Positions 9,112 to 16,899 of a DNA stretch of 35,010 nt are shown piece after piece. How positions within the stretch are numbered: position 1 is the stretch's first letter; each line of letters begins with the position of its first letter. The stretch covers positions 1-35,010 of the forward strand of contig JANODG010000153.1 of the NCBI GenBank assembly GCA_031412575.1, given 5' to 3'. Made by a program: the position numbers and the translations under genes. Origin of the DNA: JAMLIO01 sp031412575 (GTDB lineage Bacteria; Bdellovibrionota; Bdellovibrionia; Bdellovibrionales; UBA1609). Under the pieces are notes generated by a model. That model was not told the origin of the DNA. It searched no databases and worked only from the letters and a program-made list of their open reading frames with translations.

Positions 9112-9807
9112 TTATCTTGTGTGTAAAACGTCAAAAGTTAAATTACCTTCAGCTTCAATAACTAAAGAATGAACAAAATAAGATTCATCAGGGAACATTC
9201 TTACGCAGCCGTGAGATCTTTTATTCCCGTCGACAGTGTCAAACGAACCGTGCAATGCAATCGCATCCATATAGAACATAGCATTTGGCATATTTGGTGT
9301 GGAACTTGGGTAAGATTTTGATCCATAAATTCTGTACATATCGAAGTTACGATATTGAGTCGGTCTTTCATAACTTGCTAAACTACGAGTGAAGCGACGA
9401 AGAGGTGCATCGCTAACTAGTGGAGTTCTACGGCCAGTTCCCGGGGACACAACAAAGGTTGCAACATGCTCACCATATGTTTCATCACCGTTTAAGAAAA
9501 TCAAAACACGAAAGCAAGTTCCTGCACAAAGACCATCTTTAGCGATGTCACGAACGTGAGCGTGTACGCTACGAATGCCAATAGAGTTTCTGATAGAATC
9601 AATTTTATTTAGATCTAAATGATATTCAGAAAAACTTCTTGAATCTCTTCGGTCTTCTTTGTTTCTATACTTTGAGTATTCCCGGTACGCGGGTGCTGCC
9701 GAGTCGCCTGTAAACACATTCGGTACTCGATTTTGAGCGAATGCAAATGAATTTGAAAAGATGCTGGATGTTATGAATAGAACTGTTATGGCCAACTTAT
9801 TGGACAT
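9112..9807 (-). CDS. Secreted L,D-transpeptidase (YkuD-type catalytic domain)
   Basis: L,D-transpeptidases cross-link peptidoglycan through diaminopimelate residues or attach proteins to it. The YkuD signature is clear: His at about residue 186 in IALHGSFD and the nucleophile Cys at about 201 in SHGCVRM, 15 residues apart. A signal peptide (MSNKLAITVLFITSSIFS to FAFAQ) sends it to the periplasm. The mature N-terminal part has Arg/Tyr-rich sequence and an extra Cys pair (CAGTC). I choose ATG 9807: an upstream in-frame start at 9870 would spoil the signal peptide, and a strong G-rich site (CCGGGGGGAAT) lies directly before 9807. It faces away from lysC-lysA, which make its substrate's diaminopimelate branch. 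Confidence 0.9.
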   Translation of the reverse strand: MSNKLAITVLFITSSIFSNSFAFAQNRVPNVFTGDSAAPAYREYSKYRNKEDRRDSRSFSEYHLDLNKIDSIRNSIGIRSVHAHVRDIAKDGLCAGTCFRVLIFLNGDETYGEHVATFVVSPGTGRRTPLVSDAPLRRFTRSLASYERPTQYRNFDMYRIYGSKSYPSSTPNMPNAMFYMDAIALHGSFDTVDGNKRSHGCVRMFPDESYFVHSLVIEAEGNLTFDVLHTR

Positions 9808-10092
9808 ATTCCCCCCGGATTGAAATGTTTGTGTTTCCCTATACCCTCGATTTTTAACGTAAAGATTCACGTCAAAACCTTGATGAGTTTTTCTGCTTTA
9901 GGCCAGTGAATGTCAATTTCACCCCGGCCCATAGCGCAGTGTCTCAAATTCTAAAATTCAGTGCAGGAAAGCTTTTCATGGACTTAGGATTAAAAACTAG
10001 ACTTAAAAAGTTTGGAGTTCCTAAATTATTGAATTCGTTTTGAAAGTTAACTTCCAGATGACATTCCTACTCTAAACCCATATATAGAATTA

Positions 10093-11304
10093 ATGTTGTC
10101 AGATATATACGTTAAAAAATTTGGTGGAACCTCTGTAGGCTCTATAGAGCGCATTGAACATGTTGCAGACTTAGTTCACGAAGGCATTAAGAGCGGTCAA
10201 AAGCCTATCGTAGTGGTTTCGGCGATGGCTGGTGAAACCAATCGCCTTGTCAGATTAGCCAACGATATTTACCCAAACTATCGAGGCCCGGCATACGACT
10301 CTCTTTTGGCCTCTGGTGAGCAAGTGTCCATGTCGTTGTTGGCTATGGCTATGGAAAAACGTGGATTAAAAACAGAGTCCTTCCTTGGATTTCAACTTGG
10401 AATCCACACAGACTCTATTTTTTCCAGGGCACGAATTCAAAGTATTGATTCTAAAAAACTTTTAGATTGTATCGAAAGAAACCAAATTCCAATTGTAGCC
10501 GGCTTTCAAGGGATTGATTCTATGTATAGAGTGACGACACTTGGTCGCGGTGGATCCGACACGACAGCAGTGGCTTTGTCGGCTGCTATTCCTGGGTCTG
10601 TTTGCGAGATATTCACGGATGTATCAGGCGTTTATACCTCTGATCCAAGGTTCGTTAAAAAAGCCCGAAAAATTAAACAAATCAGTTTTGACGAAATGAT
10701 GGAGATGGCGTCTTTAGGTTCTAAGGTTCTGCATTATCGATGTGTCGAAATCGCTGCTAAATATAAAACCCCCATTCATGTAAGATCCGCATTTGAAGAT
10801 GTCGAAGGCACCTGGATTTTACCCGAGGATCAAATTATGGAAAACCCTGTTGTATCAGCCGTAACTAATGAAATGGAAACTGCCATTATTAAAATCTTCC
10901 CGATTCCAGAATCTATCAATTTTTTGTCGGACTTTTTTAGTCAACTTTCTGAAAAAGAAATTGTGGTAGACATCATTTCTCAATCCATTATGGAAGAAGG
11001 CCAAAGACTTGCATTTTCAATTCCACAGAATGATTGGCCGTTAGCCTCAGAATTAGTTAAAAATTTATCAGGCCCTAAAGCTCAAATCAATTATCTAGAC
11101 GAGATGGCCAAAGTGTCTATCATCGGCGTCGGCATGCGAAATCATTCTGGTGTTGCGGCTCGATTCTTTTCTGTACTTGCGAAATTAAAACTAGCACCAC
11201 AATTAGTGACTACATCGGATATTAAAATTTCTGCGGTTGTTCCCGAAAGCCGTGCTCAGGAAGCCGTGATTGCGTTACACACTGAATTTGGGTTAGACGC
11301 TTGA
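10093..11304 (+). CDS. lysC: Aspartokinase
   Basis: Aspartokinase phosphorylates aspartate, the first step toward diaminopimelate, lysine, threonine and methionine. The N-terminal kinase domain shows VKKFGGTSVGS (about residues 7-17), VVVSAMAGETNRL, GFQGI and the TLGRGGSDTTAVAL block, then EIFTDVSGVYTSDPR. The C-terminal part from about residue 260 holds the two ACT regulatory repeats (ISQSIMEEGQRLAFSI and VSIIGVGMRNHSGVAARFF), which normally bind lysine or threonine for feedback control. The 403-residue length is typical. The start ATG 10093 has only a weak Shine-Dalgarno but directly precedes the conserved FGGTS motif. The stop overlaps the lysA start. No lysine riboswitch was recognised in the 222-base leader. 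Confidence 0.95.
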   Translation: MLSDIYVKKFGGTSVGSIERIEHVADLVHEGIKSGQKPIVVVSAMAGETNRLVRLANDIYPNYRGPAYDSLLASGEQVSMSLLAMAMEKRGLKTESFLGFQLGIHTDSIFSRARIQSIDSKKLLDCIERNQIPIVAGFQGIDSMYRVTTLGRGGSDTTAVALSAAIPGSVCEIFTDVSGVYTSDPRFVKKARKIKQISFDEMMEMASLGSKVLHYRCVEIAAKYKTPIHVRSAFEDVEGTWILPEDQIMENPVVSAVTNEMETAIIKIFPIPESINFLSDFFSQLSEKEIVVDIISQSIMEEGQRLAFSIPQNDWPLASELVKNLSGPKAQINYLDEMAKVSIIGVGMRNHSGVAARFFSVLAKLKLAPQLVTTSDIKISAVVPESRAQEAVIALHTEFGLDA

Positions 11305-12509
11305 GTTCTCAAAGTTACTTTTATGAAAATGACATTTTAAATTTAAAAACGAACTCGTCTGCTGTTCCTATCGCAGATATTATCAAAAATTACGAGCGTC
11401 CGACTTACATTTATAACAGCTATTCCATCCAAAATAGAATAGACGCTTATACGCATATAAAGAATTCCGATCACAGCATTCACTATGCTTTAAAAGCAAA
11501 TACAAACCTTGAGATTCTAAAGTTTATCCAGAAGCATAAGATTTCTGCAGATGTCGTATCTTGGGGAGAAGCTGAAATTGCGCTTAAAGCAGGATTCTCT
11601 CCTCTACAAATCATTTTTTCGGGTGTCGGAAAAACGAAGTCAGAAATTACAAATGCTATTCAAAGTGAGGTTGGATTAATAAATGTTGAAAGTGCTCCTG
11701 AATTAAAACGAATAATTCAAATCGCAACTAGCTTGAATAAAACTATTAATATCGGTTTAAGAATTAATCCTGATATTTCAGTTGAAACTCACCCCTACAT
11801 TGCTACGGGTTTTAGGGAAAATAAATTTGGTGTAAGTTCGGATGACTTTTCGGAAATTATTGATCTATTAAAGTCCCAAAAGTACGTAAATTTAAAATGT
11901 TTGGGTTTACATATAGGATCACAGATACAAAACTTAGATCCATTTATAAACTCTTTGGATAAATTGATTGAATGTGTAAGTTTTTTTAGAAAAAAAGATT
12001 TCAATATCACTGATGTGGATTTAGGCGGTGGCATTGGGATAGATTACTTATCTAATGATGAAACCAATGAAATTGAGCGCATTCATCTTTGGCTTAAAAC
12101 GATCGAAGAAAAAATTAAGCACTTAAACCTAAAGTTTCATTTAGAGCCCGGCCGATCCATTGTGGCTAGATCCGGTGTTTTAATCACTGAAGTTCAGTAC
12201 ATTAAACAAAACCAATACAAAAACTTTATTATTGTAGATACCGGTATGCACCACTTGCTTAGACCACCCTTATATCAATCTCACCACCGGATTCTTCCTT
12301 TAAAATTTCACAAATCTAAGAATGAGGCTTCATTTCGCGCCGATGTGGTTGGCCCAATTTGCGAGTCTTCTGATGTCATCGGTTTTGACAGAAGTTTTTC
12401 TGAGATCAAAGAGGGTGATTTATTAGCAATTATGGACACCGGAGCCTACGGTTACGTCATGTCCAGCGATTATAATCATCACCCAAGGCCTATCGAAATT
12501 TTGTTCTAA
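11301..12509 (+). CDS. lysA: Diaminopimelate decarboxylase
   Basis: LysA decarboxylates meso-diaminopimelate to lysine with pyridoxal phosphate. The PLP-binding Lys65 lies in IHYALKANTN; LGLHIGSQI, DLGGGIGIDY and FHLEPGRSIVA form the phosphate- and substrate-binding loops; GPICESSDVIG supplies the active-site Cys from the other subunit, and AYGYVMSSDYN the C-terminal Tyr. The start is TTG at 11301, overlapping the lysC stop as TTGA; the two ATGs just downstream are out of frame, and the N-terminus from this TTG matches the family. This overlap implies translational coupling with lysC. 402 residues is a normal length. Confidence 0.94.
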   Translation: MSSQSYFYENDILNLKTNSSAVPIADIIKNYERPTYIYNSYSIQNRIDAYTHIKNSDHSIHYALKANTNLEILKFIQKHKISADVVSWGEAEIALKAGFSPLQIIFSGVGKTKSEITNAIQSEVGLINVESAPELKRIIQIATSLNKTINIGLRINPDISVETHPYIATGFRENKFGVSSDDFSEIIDLLKSQKYVNLKCLGLHIGSQIQNLDPFINSLDKLIECVSFFRKKDFNITDVDLGGGIGIDYLSNDETNEIERIHLWLKTIEEKIKHLNLKFHLEPGRSIVARSGVLITEVQYIKQNQYKNFIIVDTGMHHLLRPPLYQSHHRILPLKFHKSKNEASFRADVVGPICESSDVIGFDRSFSEIKEGDLLAIMDTGAYGYVMSSDYNHHPRPIEILF

Positions 12510-12627
12510 TTGCATTATTTACATGAAGGCTTTTGGAGCTTCGGTATGGCACTACGATTGCTGTATATTTCCTATAATTTTAAAATTAAAGATAGAGCTT
12601 TTTTAATGCACCCAAAGGGGCCGAAAA

Positions 12628-14238
12628 ATGTCAAAATATCAGAGCGAAAGCCACAAAATTTGTATCCTCCCTGAATACGAAATAACCTCTAAATTGTATA
12701 AAGGTTTTTTGCTTTTGTTCACAATTTTAACGCTTTTATCGGTAAGTTTATTATCGATAAGTATAGCTTCAGCATCAGCCCCCACCAAAAAAATTAAGGG
12801 TACTGGTGGCATTATTCGCATTGGTAAAACAGCTCAAATTGCTCTTACAACAATAGATGACCAAATCTCAGTTGAAGATAAAGCAAATATAATTATTGAA
12901 CTTATCCAAAGAGCACCTCGCAATAAAGTCATTTACATCGTTATTGAGCCTAGTAAAACTAACAAAGACTACTTTGAAAAATTAGTATCGCTTGTTGATC
13001 TAGCGGCCGAGGAAGCTAAAAAAACCAAAGGTGTTAGAGTTAACTTCAAGATGGTTAATTACAAATTAACAGCTGAAATTAAAGAATACTTGCAGTCTAA
13101 AAATCAGACGGCTGTGGCTTCAGATAACTTTGTGATGAAACTTCAAGATAACAACGTTATTTTTTCTGAAGCTGATGCTCCTAAAGATTTAGTAACTGCA
13201 ATTAATCGCGAAACATCGCTATTAAGGCTTTTCACTTCTCCAATAGAGGCTGTCCTAAAGCCCATCACTTCGTTAAAAAATTTAAGTGTGTCAGGTTTAG
13301 CCATATCTACAATTTTAACCCATCAAGGGTTAAGTACGGTTGGTCCATCATGGGTTTATGTGAACGATGGAGTTATGTCTAAAGAGATGATTATGTCTTA
13401 TGCTTTAAGTTTAGGACTGCTCTATTACCTTCCCCGACAAGAAAATACATCAAGAGAAATTTATGAGCTGACTTACGATTTCTTAAGATCACCTGGTCAA
13501 GCTTTTCGTGCTTTATTTTTAAAAGGAAAATCGTACTTCTCTGGATCAAATCAAAACATCTATTTGACTGAAGCTAATCCACGCATACAAACGGGCTTTA
13601 ATGCTTTTGCCGGAGCCGTTGGATTTTCAATTCCTTTACAAGCTCTTTTTTATTATTTCCAGGAAGGCAATGTCGAAGCTATATGGGAAATGAGGGAAAT
13701 GATTATAAAGAATGGTTTTCTAATTGGTGCGGCCAGTGCACCTTACAGTTTTCTTACTGAAAAGTTAAAAAATCAAACGAACTTATCGGCGAATTTAATC
13801 ACCCACTTACGGACTGGGCATTTAGCAACTATTGGATTTTTAGCGGCTACCATGCCGTCTTACAATGGTTTGGATGCAAAACTATTTAACATCAACACTA
13901 TGGAAGAAGCCATGCTGTTGGCTATGGGTGCGGTTGGTGTTTTTGCAAACTACAAAGCTGTAGATTTGGTGAATAAGCTTGATAAAACTCGCTGGTGGCG
14001 ATTTTTTAACGCTAACTTTCAGGCCTTAACTGATGCCACCGGAAACTTTTTCAGACGGCTAGTTCGCTTAGAACCTACTGAATCCGAATTTATGAGTTGG
14101 TCCGACATCACGAACTTAATTAATGACGAGATTGCGGGTATCACTCGAGAAATGGGAAATGATTCTGAAGATTCTCAAGACGGTCCAATCTTTTTTAGAA
14201 GGGCCAGTGCAAATATGTGCGAAGCGTATTTAAGATAA
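12628..14238 (+). CDS. Multi-pass membrane protein of unknown function (536 aa)
   Basis: I do not recognise the family. After a cytoplasmic N-terminus of about 24 residues comes a hydrophobic segment (about 25-50) ending in ASASAP. Residues about 60-190 form a soluble alpha/beta domain with alternating strands and helices (for example KVIYIVIEPS), reminiscent of the ClpP/crotonase-like fold of membrane proteases but without a recognisable catalytic Ser. The C-terminal half has several moderately hydrophobic segments (around GLAISTILTHQG, FNAFAGAVGFSIPLQALFYY, GFLIGAASAP, HLATIGFLAATMP, AMLLAMGAVGVFANY), so it is probably polytopic. AAAGGGG lies upstream of the ATG. The gene stands alone between lysA and a convergent secreted enzyme. 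Confidence 0.75.
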   Translation: MSKYQSESHKICILPEYEITSKLYKGFLLLFTILTLLSVSLLSISIASASAPTKKIKGTGGIIRIGKTAQIALTTIDDQISVEDKANIIIELIQRAPRNKVIYIVIEPSKTNKDYFEKLVSLVDLAAEEAKKTKGVRVNFKMVNYKLTAEIKEYLQSKNQTAVASDNFVMKLQDNNVIFSEADAPKDLVTAINRETSLLRLFTSPIEAVLKPITSLKNLSVSGLAISTILTHQGLSTVGPSWVYVNDGVMSKEMIMSYALSLGLLYYLPRQENTSREIYELTYDFLRSPGQAFRALFLKGKSYFSGSNQNIYLTEANPRIQTGFNAFAGAVGFSIPLQALFYYFQEGNVEAIWEMREMIIKNGFLIGAASAPYSFLTEKLKNQTNLSANLITHLRTGHLATIGFLAATMPSYNGLDAKLFNINTMEEAMLLAMGAVGVFANYKAVDLVNKLDKTRWWRFFNANFQALTDATGNFFRRLVRLEPTESEFMSWSDITNLINDEIAGITREMGNDSEDSQDGPIFFRRASANMCEAYLR

Positions 14239-14243
14239 GAATT

Positions 14244-14264
14244 TGGCACACGTCCTGTGTGCCA
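14244..14264. terminator. Hairpin between convergent genes, possible terminator
   Basis: TGGCACAC and GTGTGCCA form a perfect 8-bp stem with a 5-base loop just after the stop of the membrane-protein gene and before the convergent gene at 14306. There is no run of T after it on either strand, so it is only a possible terminator or an mRNA 3'-end stabiliser. Confidence 0.45.
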
Positions 14265-14305
14265 TGAAGTTAATGACCTACAAATTAGAATTTAAGTGAA
14301 AAAAA

Positions 14306-15043
14306 TTATCTAAAAATCCTATCTGTCTTTAACGGACTTAGACTATGAAATCGGGGAAGACTTGTTGAATTCTCTGAACCGTAAAGTCTTACAGGTCCTT
14401 CTCCAACACCTAATCTTTCGTTTAACATTTCAGTGAAATAAGCCAAAGCTTCTTCCATATCGACCAAATCCATCTGTTTATAACTGGTAGGATTTGGATT
14501 GTACAAAACATCATCCGGTCCATAAATAAATCTTACTGTTTCGAAATCTTGATCCACAGATCCGTAAGGATGCGACGTTAGATTATAGACCCAGTCCTTT
14601 TTAGAAACAGGTTCGTTACCAGCCGCTGGATCGAACATGACTAAGGCTCCAATTTCTTTCACGTAGATTGAAGGAGCCACATGATACCACCAATCCACAA
14701 AGCCTTTCGGATGGTTCACATCCACTAACCGAAGGTCACCCATCAAAAATGTTTTCACTGTGATGACGCCTTGGTCTTCTAACAAGACGGCCATTTTATG
14801 GGCGCGGGCAAAACATCCGTCGTCGACGTAGGCAAATGGAATTGATTTATTAATTCTTAATTGTTCAAAAAGTTCATTCATATACTCTTGGCTGATTGAA
14901 CTGACTTCTAAATTCTTTCCACCATAACCAATAACCGTAGTTGTTCCGATGGTTCTGTCTACAAGTGCGTAAGATGAGTTTAAACTAACTAAGGATGCAA
15001 AATTAAAAACAACAAGCCATAAGACACTAAAATTTTTAAGCAT
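14306..15043 (-). CDS. Secreted protein-glutaminase-like enzyme (Cys-His-Asp)
   Basis: The sequence DGCFARAHKMAVLLE (Cys77), DWWYHVAPSIYV (His121) and LVMFDPAAGNEPVS (Asp138) matches the order, spacing and local sequence of the catalytic Cys-His-Asp of bacterial protein-glutaminase (Chryseobacterium type), which removes the amide from glutamine side chains in proteins. The fold is related to transglutaminases. An N-terminal signal peptide (about residues 1-26, ending SSYALV) suggests export. The C-terminal about 70 residues are not conserved in anything I recognise. The ATG at 15043 has a TGGGGGGAAAA ribosome-binding site, very like that of the L,D-transpeptidase gene. Whether it deamidates proteins is inferred from the motif and not tested. 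Confidence 0.75.
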   Translation of the reverse strand: MLKNFSVLWLVVFNFASLVSLNSSYALVDRTIGTTTVIGYGGKNLEVSSISQEYMNELFEQLRINKSIPFAYVDDGCFARAHKMAVLLEDQGVITVKTFLMGDLRLVDVNHPKGFVDWWYHVAPSIYVKEIGALVMFDPAAGNEPVSKKDWVYNLTSHPYGSVDQDFETVRFIYGPDDVLYNPNPTSYKQMDLVDMEEALAYFTEMLNERLGVGEGPVRLYGSENSTSLPRFHSLSPLKTDRIFR

Positions 15044-15176
15044 ATTTTCCCCCCAGAAAAAAACTTAGTGTCTACTCTACGAAGCGTTCATCCTTAATCA
15101 CCTTGTAAAATAGACGAACTAAATTCTAGCGGAATAAAAGCTGACAAATATAGCTGAAACATGCGCGTTACAAAGA

Positions 15177-15200
15177 AAAGCTGCATTTTTGCGCAGCTTT
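15177..15200. other. Hairpin in the upstream region of the glutaminase-like gene
   Basis: AAAGCTGC and GCAGCTTT form an 8-bp stem around an 8-base loop. It has no T run on either side. It lies between the glutaminase-like gene start (15043) and the GC-rich repeat array, so it could affect the leader of that gene or simply be part of the repeat region. Confidence 0.35.
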
Positions 15201-15227
15201 AACTGAAATTTAACGGAGACTTTTTTA

Positions 15228-15505
15228 GCGCCGTCCGCAGGACGAAAAGTTCCAGCGAGAGCGCCGGGCGTGCGAAGCCGCCCGAAGAGCGCTCGAGTGA
15301 ACTAGACAGCGCGCTGTCTAACTCACTCGCACCCACCGTCGAACTTCGTTCGACTCACGTGGGGCTCGCTGGAGTTTTTCCACCTGCGGTGCGCTTGCTG
15401 GAGCTTTTCGTCCTGCGGACGGCGGCGCTGTCTAGTTCACTCGTGCGCCGACGGGCGGCTAAAGCGCGCCCGCGCACTCGCTGGAACTTTTCCTACTCCG
15501 TAGGG
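15228..15505. repeat. GC-rich array of hairpin modules with covarying stems
   Basis: This about 280-base stretch is far richer in G+C than the surrounding sequence and has no credible gene. It contains four copies of a 27-28 base module made of a short hairpin plus GAAAARYTCCAGCRAG: 15233-15259 on the plus strand, and 15365-15391, 15394-15420 and 15477-15504 on the minus strand. The hairpin stems differ (GTCC/GGAC twice, CACC/GGTG, CCTAC/GTAGG) yet pair perfectly in each copy. Between them lie an 18-base palindrome-forming unit (three copies), two GGGCG/CGCCC hairpins (15266-15283, 15453-15471) and a GTCGAA/TTCGAC hairpin near 15338. The last module stops one base short of the OmpA-lipoprotein stop codon. 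The rest of 15044-15505 holds only the leader of the glutaminase-like gene. Confidence 0.85.
15294..15329. repeat. 36-base near-perfect palindrome inside the GC-rich array
   Basis: CGAGTGAACTAGACAGCG is followed directly by its near reverse complement with two mismatches. A third copy, an exact reverse complement of the first arm, lies at 15426-15443. Confidence 0.85.
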
Positions 15506-16177
15506 CTATTTCTTTTTTGGTATAGCACTTTCATCAATTGTGATTTCGATTTCAACTCTACGGTTTAATTGTTTACCGTCAGCAGTTGTGTTTGAAGCTA
15601 CGGGTTGCGATTCACCCATTCCAATAGTTTGAATATATTCTGAAGGCACACCAGAGCGAATTAAAAGTTTTTTTACAGACTCAGCTCGCTGTTGGGAAAG
15701 CTTAGCATTTAAGTTGTTCGACCCATCTGTGTCAGTGTGACCGACGACTCTTAATCTATCTTCTGGGTATTTTCTAATGATTTCACCAATTTGACTTAGG
15801 CTCATGACGGCGTCTTGTTTTAAATCGTATTTTCCTGAAGTGAATAAAATATCACCTTGTAGCTTCGTTACAATGCCCTCATCAGTACGACGAGTTTCAG
15901 CGATAGCTGAAAGTTCTTCAGCTTGTTTATCTAATCTATTCCCAGCTACAGTTCCAAATAAGCCACCGGCTGCTGCTCCAAGAAGCGCACCTTCACCTGT
16001 TTTACCACTACGGCTGCCGATTAAGGCTCCGACCCCAGCCCCTACTAGAGCTCCAATTCCCGCACCTTTTTTTGTGTTGGCACCCGCAGATGTGGCACAA
16101 CCTGAGTTCAGCAAAAGGGCAACCAGTAATGCAGATATGCTTAAAATAAAAAGTGTTTTTGAGTTTTTTAAAATCAT
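15506..16177 (-). CDS. OmpA-family lipoprotein with glycine-zipper segment
   Basis: The start is ATG 16177, which has a TAGGAG site upstream; the longer open frame to 16279 has no such support. Residues 8-26 are a lipoprotein signal ending LLLNSGC, with Cys27 as the lipidation site (Asn at -3 is slightly unusual). A Gly/Ala-rich glycine-zipper segment (about 35-75) could insert into a membrane. The C-terminal OmpA domain (about 110-215) shows the peptidoglycan-binding pattern RVVGHTDTDGSNNLNAKLSQ, QRAESVKKLL and NRRVEIEI. The protein would tether the outer membrane to the cell wall. Its stop codon is directly followed by the GC-rich hairpin array, which may therefore lie in its 3' untranslated region. 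Confidence 0.9.
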   Translation of the reverse strand: MILKNSKTLFILSISALLVALLLNSGCATSAGANTKKGAGIGALVGAGVGALIGSRSGKTGEGALLGAAAGGLFGTVAGNRLDKQAEELSAIAETRRTDEGIVTKLQGDILFTSGKYDLKQDAVMSLSQIGEIIRKYPEDRLRVVGHTDTDGSNNLNAKLSQQRAESVKKLLIRSGVPSEYIQTIGMGESQPVASNTTADGKQLNRRVEIEITIDESAIPKKK

Positions 16178-16321
16178 GTTGGCTCCTAAGTCATTATAGT
16201 TATCGCAAATTAATATCGTCGAAGTGAACACTTTATGATGTTCAGCTCCATATACTATATTTTTATTCCTGAATTTCACAATAGTTTAAAAACTTTCGCT
16301 AACTTGTGTTATTCAAACTTT

Positions 16322-16897
16322 ATGTCGTTTTATTTTTTGGTTTTATCTTTTTGTATTTTTATAACACAACTGGGTTGTCAGCATGTGGACAAAAAATATT
16401 GCGAAGATACCAATTGGCGAAAGGAAGCCTTTTTACTGGCACTACAAGGTGAAAACCGAAATAGAATTTCCGAATTTCAAAAGCAATGTAAACCCTTTAA
16501 GGTCGAAATCAGTGCTCAGGCATTCAACGAAGGTTTCGACGAAGGTGCAAGTCAATTTTGTAACTCTAATGCGGGCGTCAGCTACGGAGCATCAGGATCA
16601 GAATACAAAGGCACTTGCGAAAGACATGCGAATGAAATTGATTTTTTAAAAAGCTACAACCGAGGCCGGCTTAGTTTTTTAAAAAATCAATTAATTGTGA
16701 AAAGAGAAAAGCTTGAAGATTCGGAAACCAGACTGTGGCGCAAAAAAAATGAGTTCGAATTAGAATCTAACACAAATCCTGCTCTTGCAGTTAAAGCGTA
16801 TGATGAACTTGAATCCTACCAAGCAGAAAATGAACGATTGAAAGTGGAGCTTGAAGGTTTAATTAAAGTGATCAATTCCATGGAAATAATCAAATAA
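16322..16897 (+). CDS. DUF2799-type lipoprotein
   Basis: From ATG 16322 the protein starts with a short hydrophobic signal and a lipobox ending QLGC (Cys19). A frame extends upstream to 16235 but would place the signal internally, so I reject that start. The body has the DUF2799 pattern seen in enterobacterial lipoproteins: DTNWRKEAFLLALQG, a Cys in FQKQCKPF, AFNEGFDEGASQFC, NAGVSYGASGSEYKGTC. The last about 70 residues are charged and probably form a coiled coil (LKNQLIVKREKLEDSETRL onward). The function of the family is unknown. The stop lies 2 bases from the stop of the convergent slyD-like gene. Confidence 0.75.
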   Translation: MSFYFLVLSFCIFITQLGCQHVDKKYCEDTNWRKEAFLLALQGENRNRISEFQKQCKPFKVEISAQAFNEGFDEGASQFCNSNAGVSYGASGSEYKGTCERHANEIDFLKSYNRGRLSFLKNQLIVKREKLEDSETRLWRKKNEFELESNTNPALAVKAYDELESYQAENERLKVELEGLIKVINSMEIIK

Positions 16898-16899
16898 AC

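Noticed and set aside
9871..10092. Possible lysine riboswitch before lysC
   Set aside because: Leader is short and I could not find the conserved core or a terminator/antiterminator pair.
15228..15505. CRISPR array
   Set aside because: Repeats are in mixed orientation, spacing is irregular, hairpins differ between copies and no cas gene is near.
15359..15568. 69-codon plus-strand frame across the GC-rich array
   Set aside because: Follows the GC-rich hairpin repeats and runs antisense into the OmpA gene; no ribosome-binding site and the sequence is explained by the repeats.
15804..16199. 131-codon plus-strand frame opposite the OmpA lipoprotein
   Set aside because: Pro/Ala-rich reverse reading of the glycine-zipper region; shadow.
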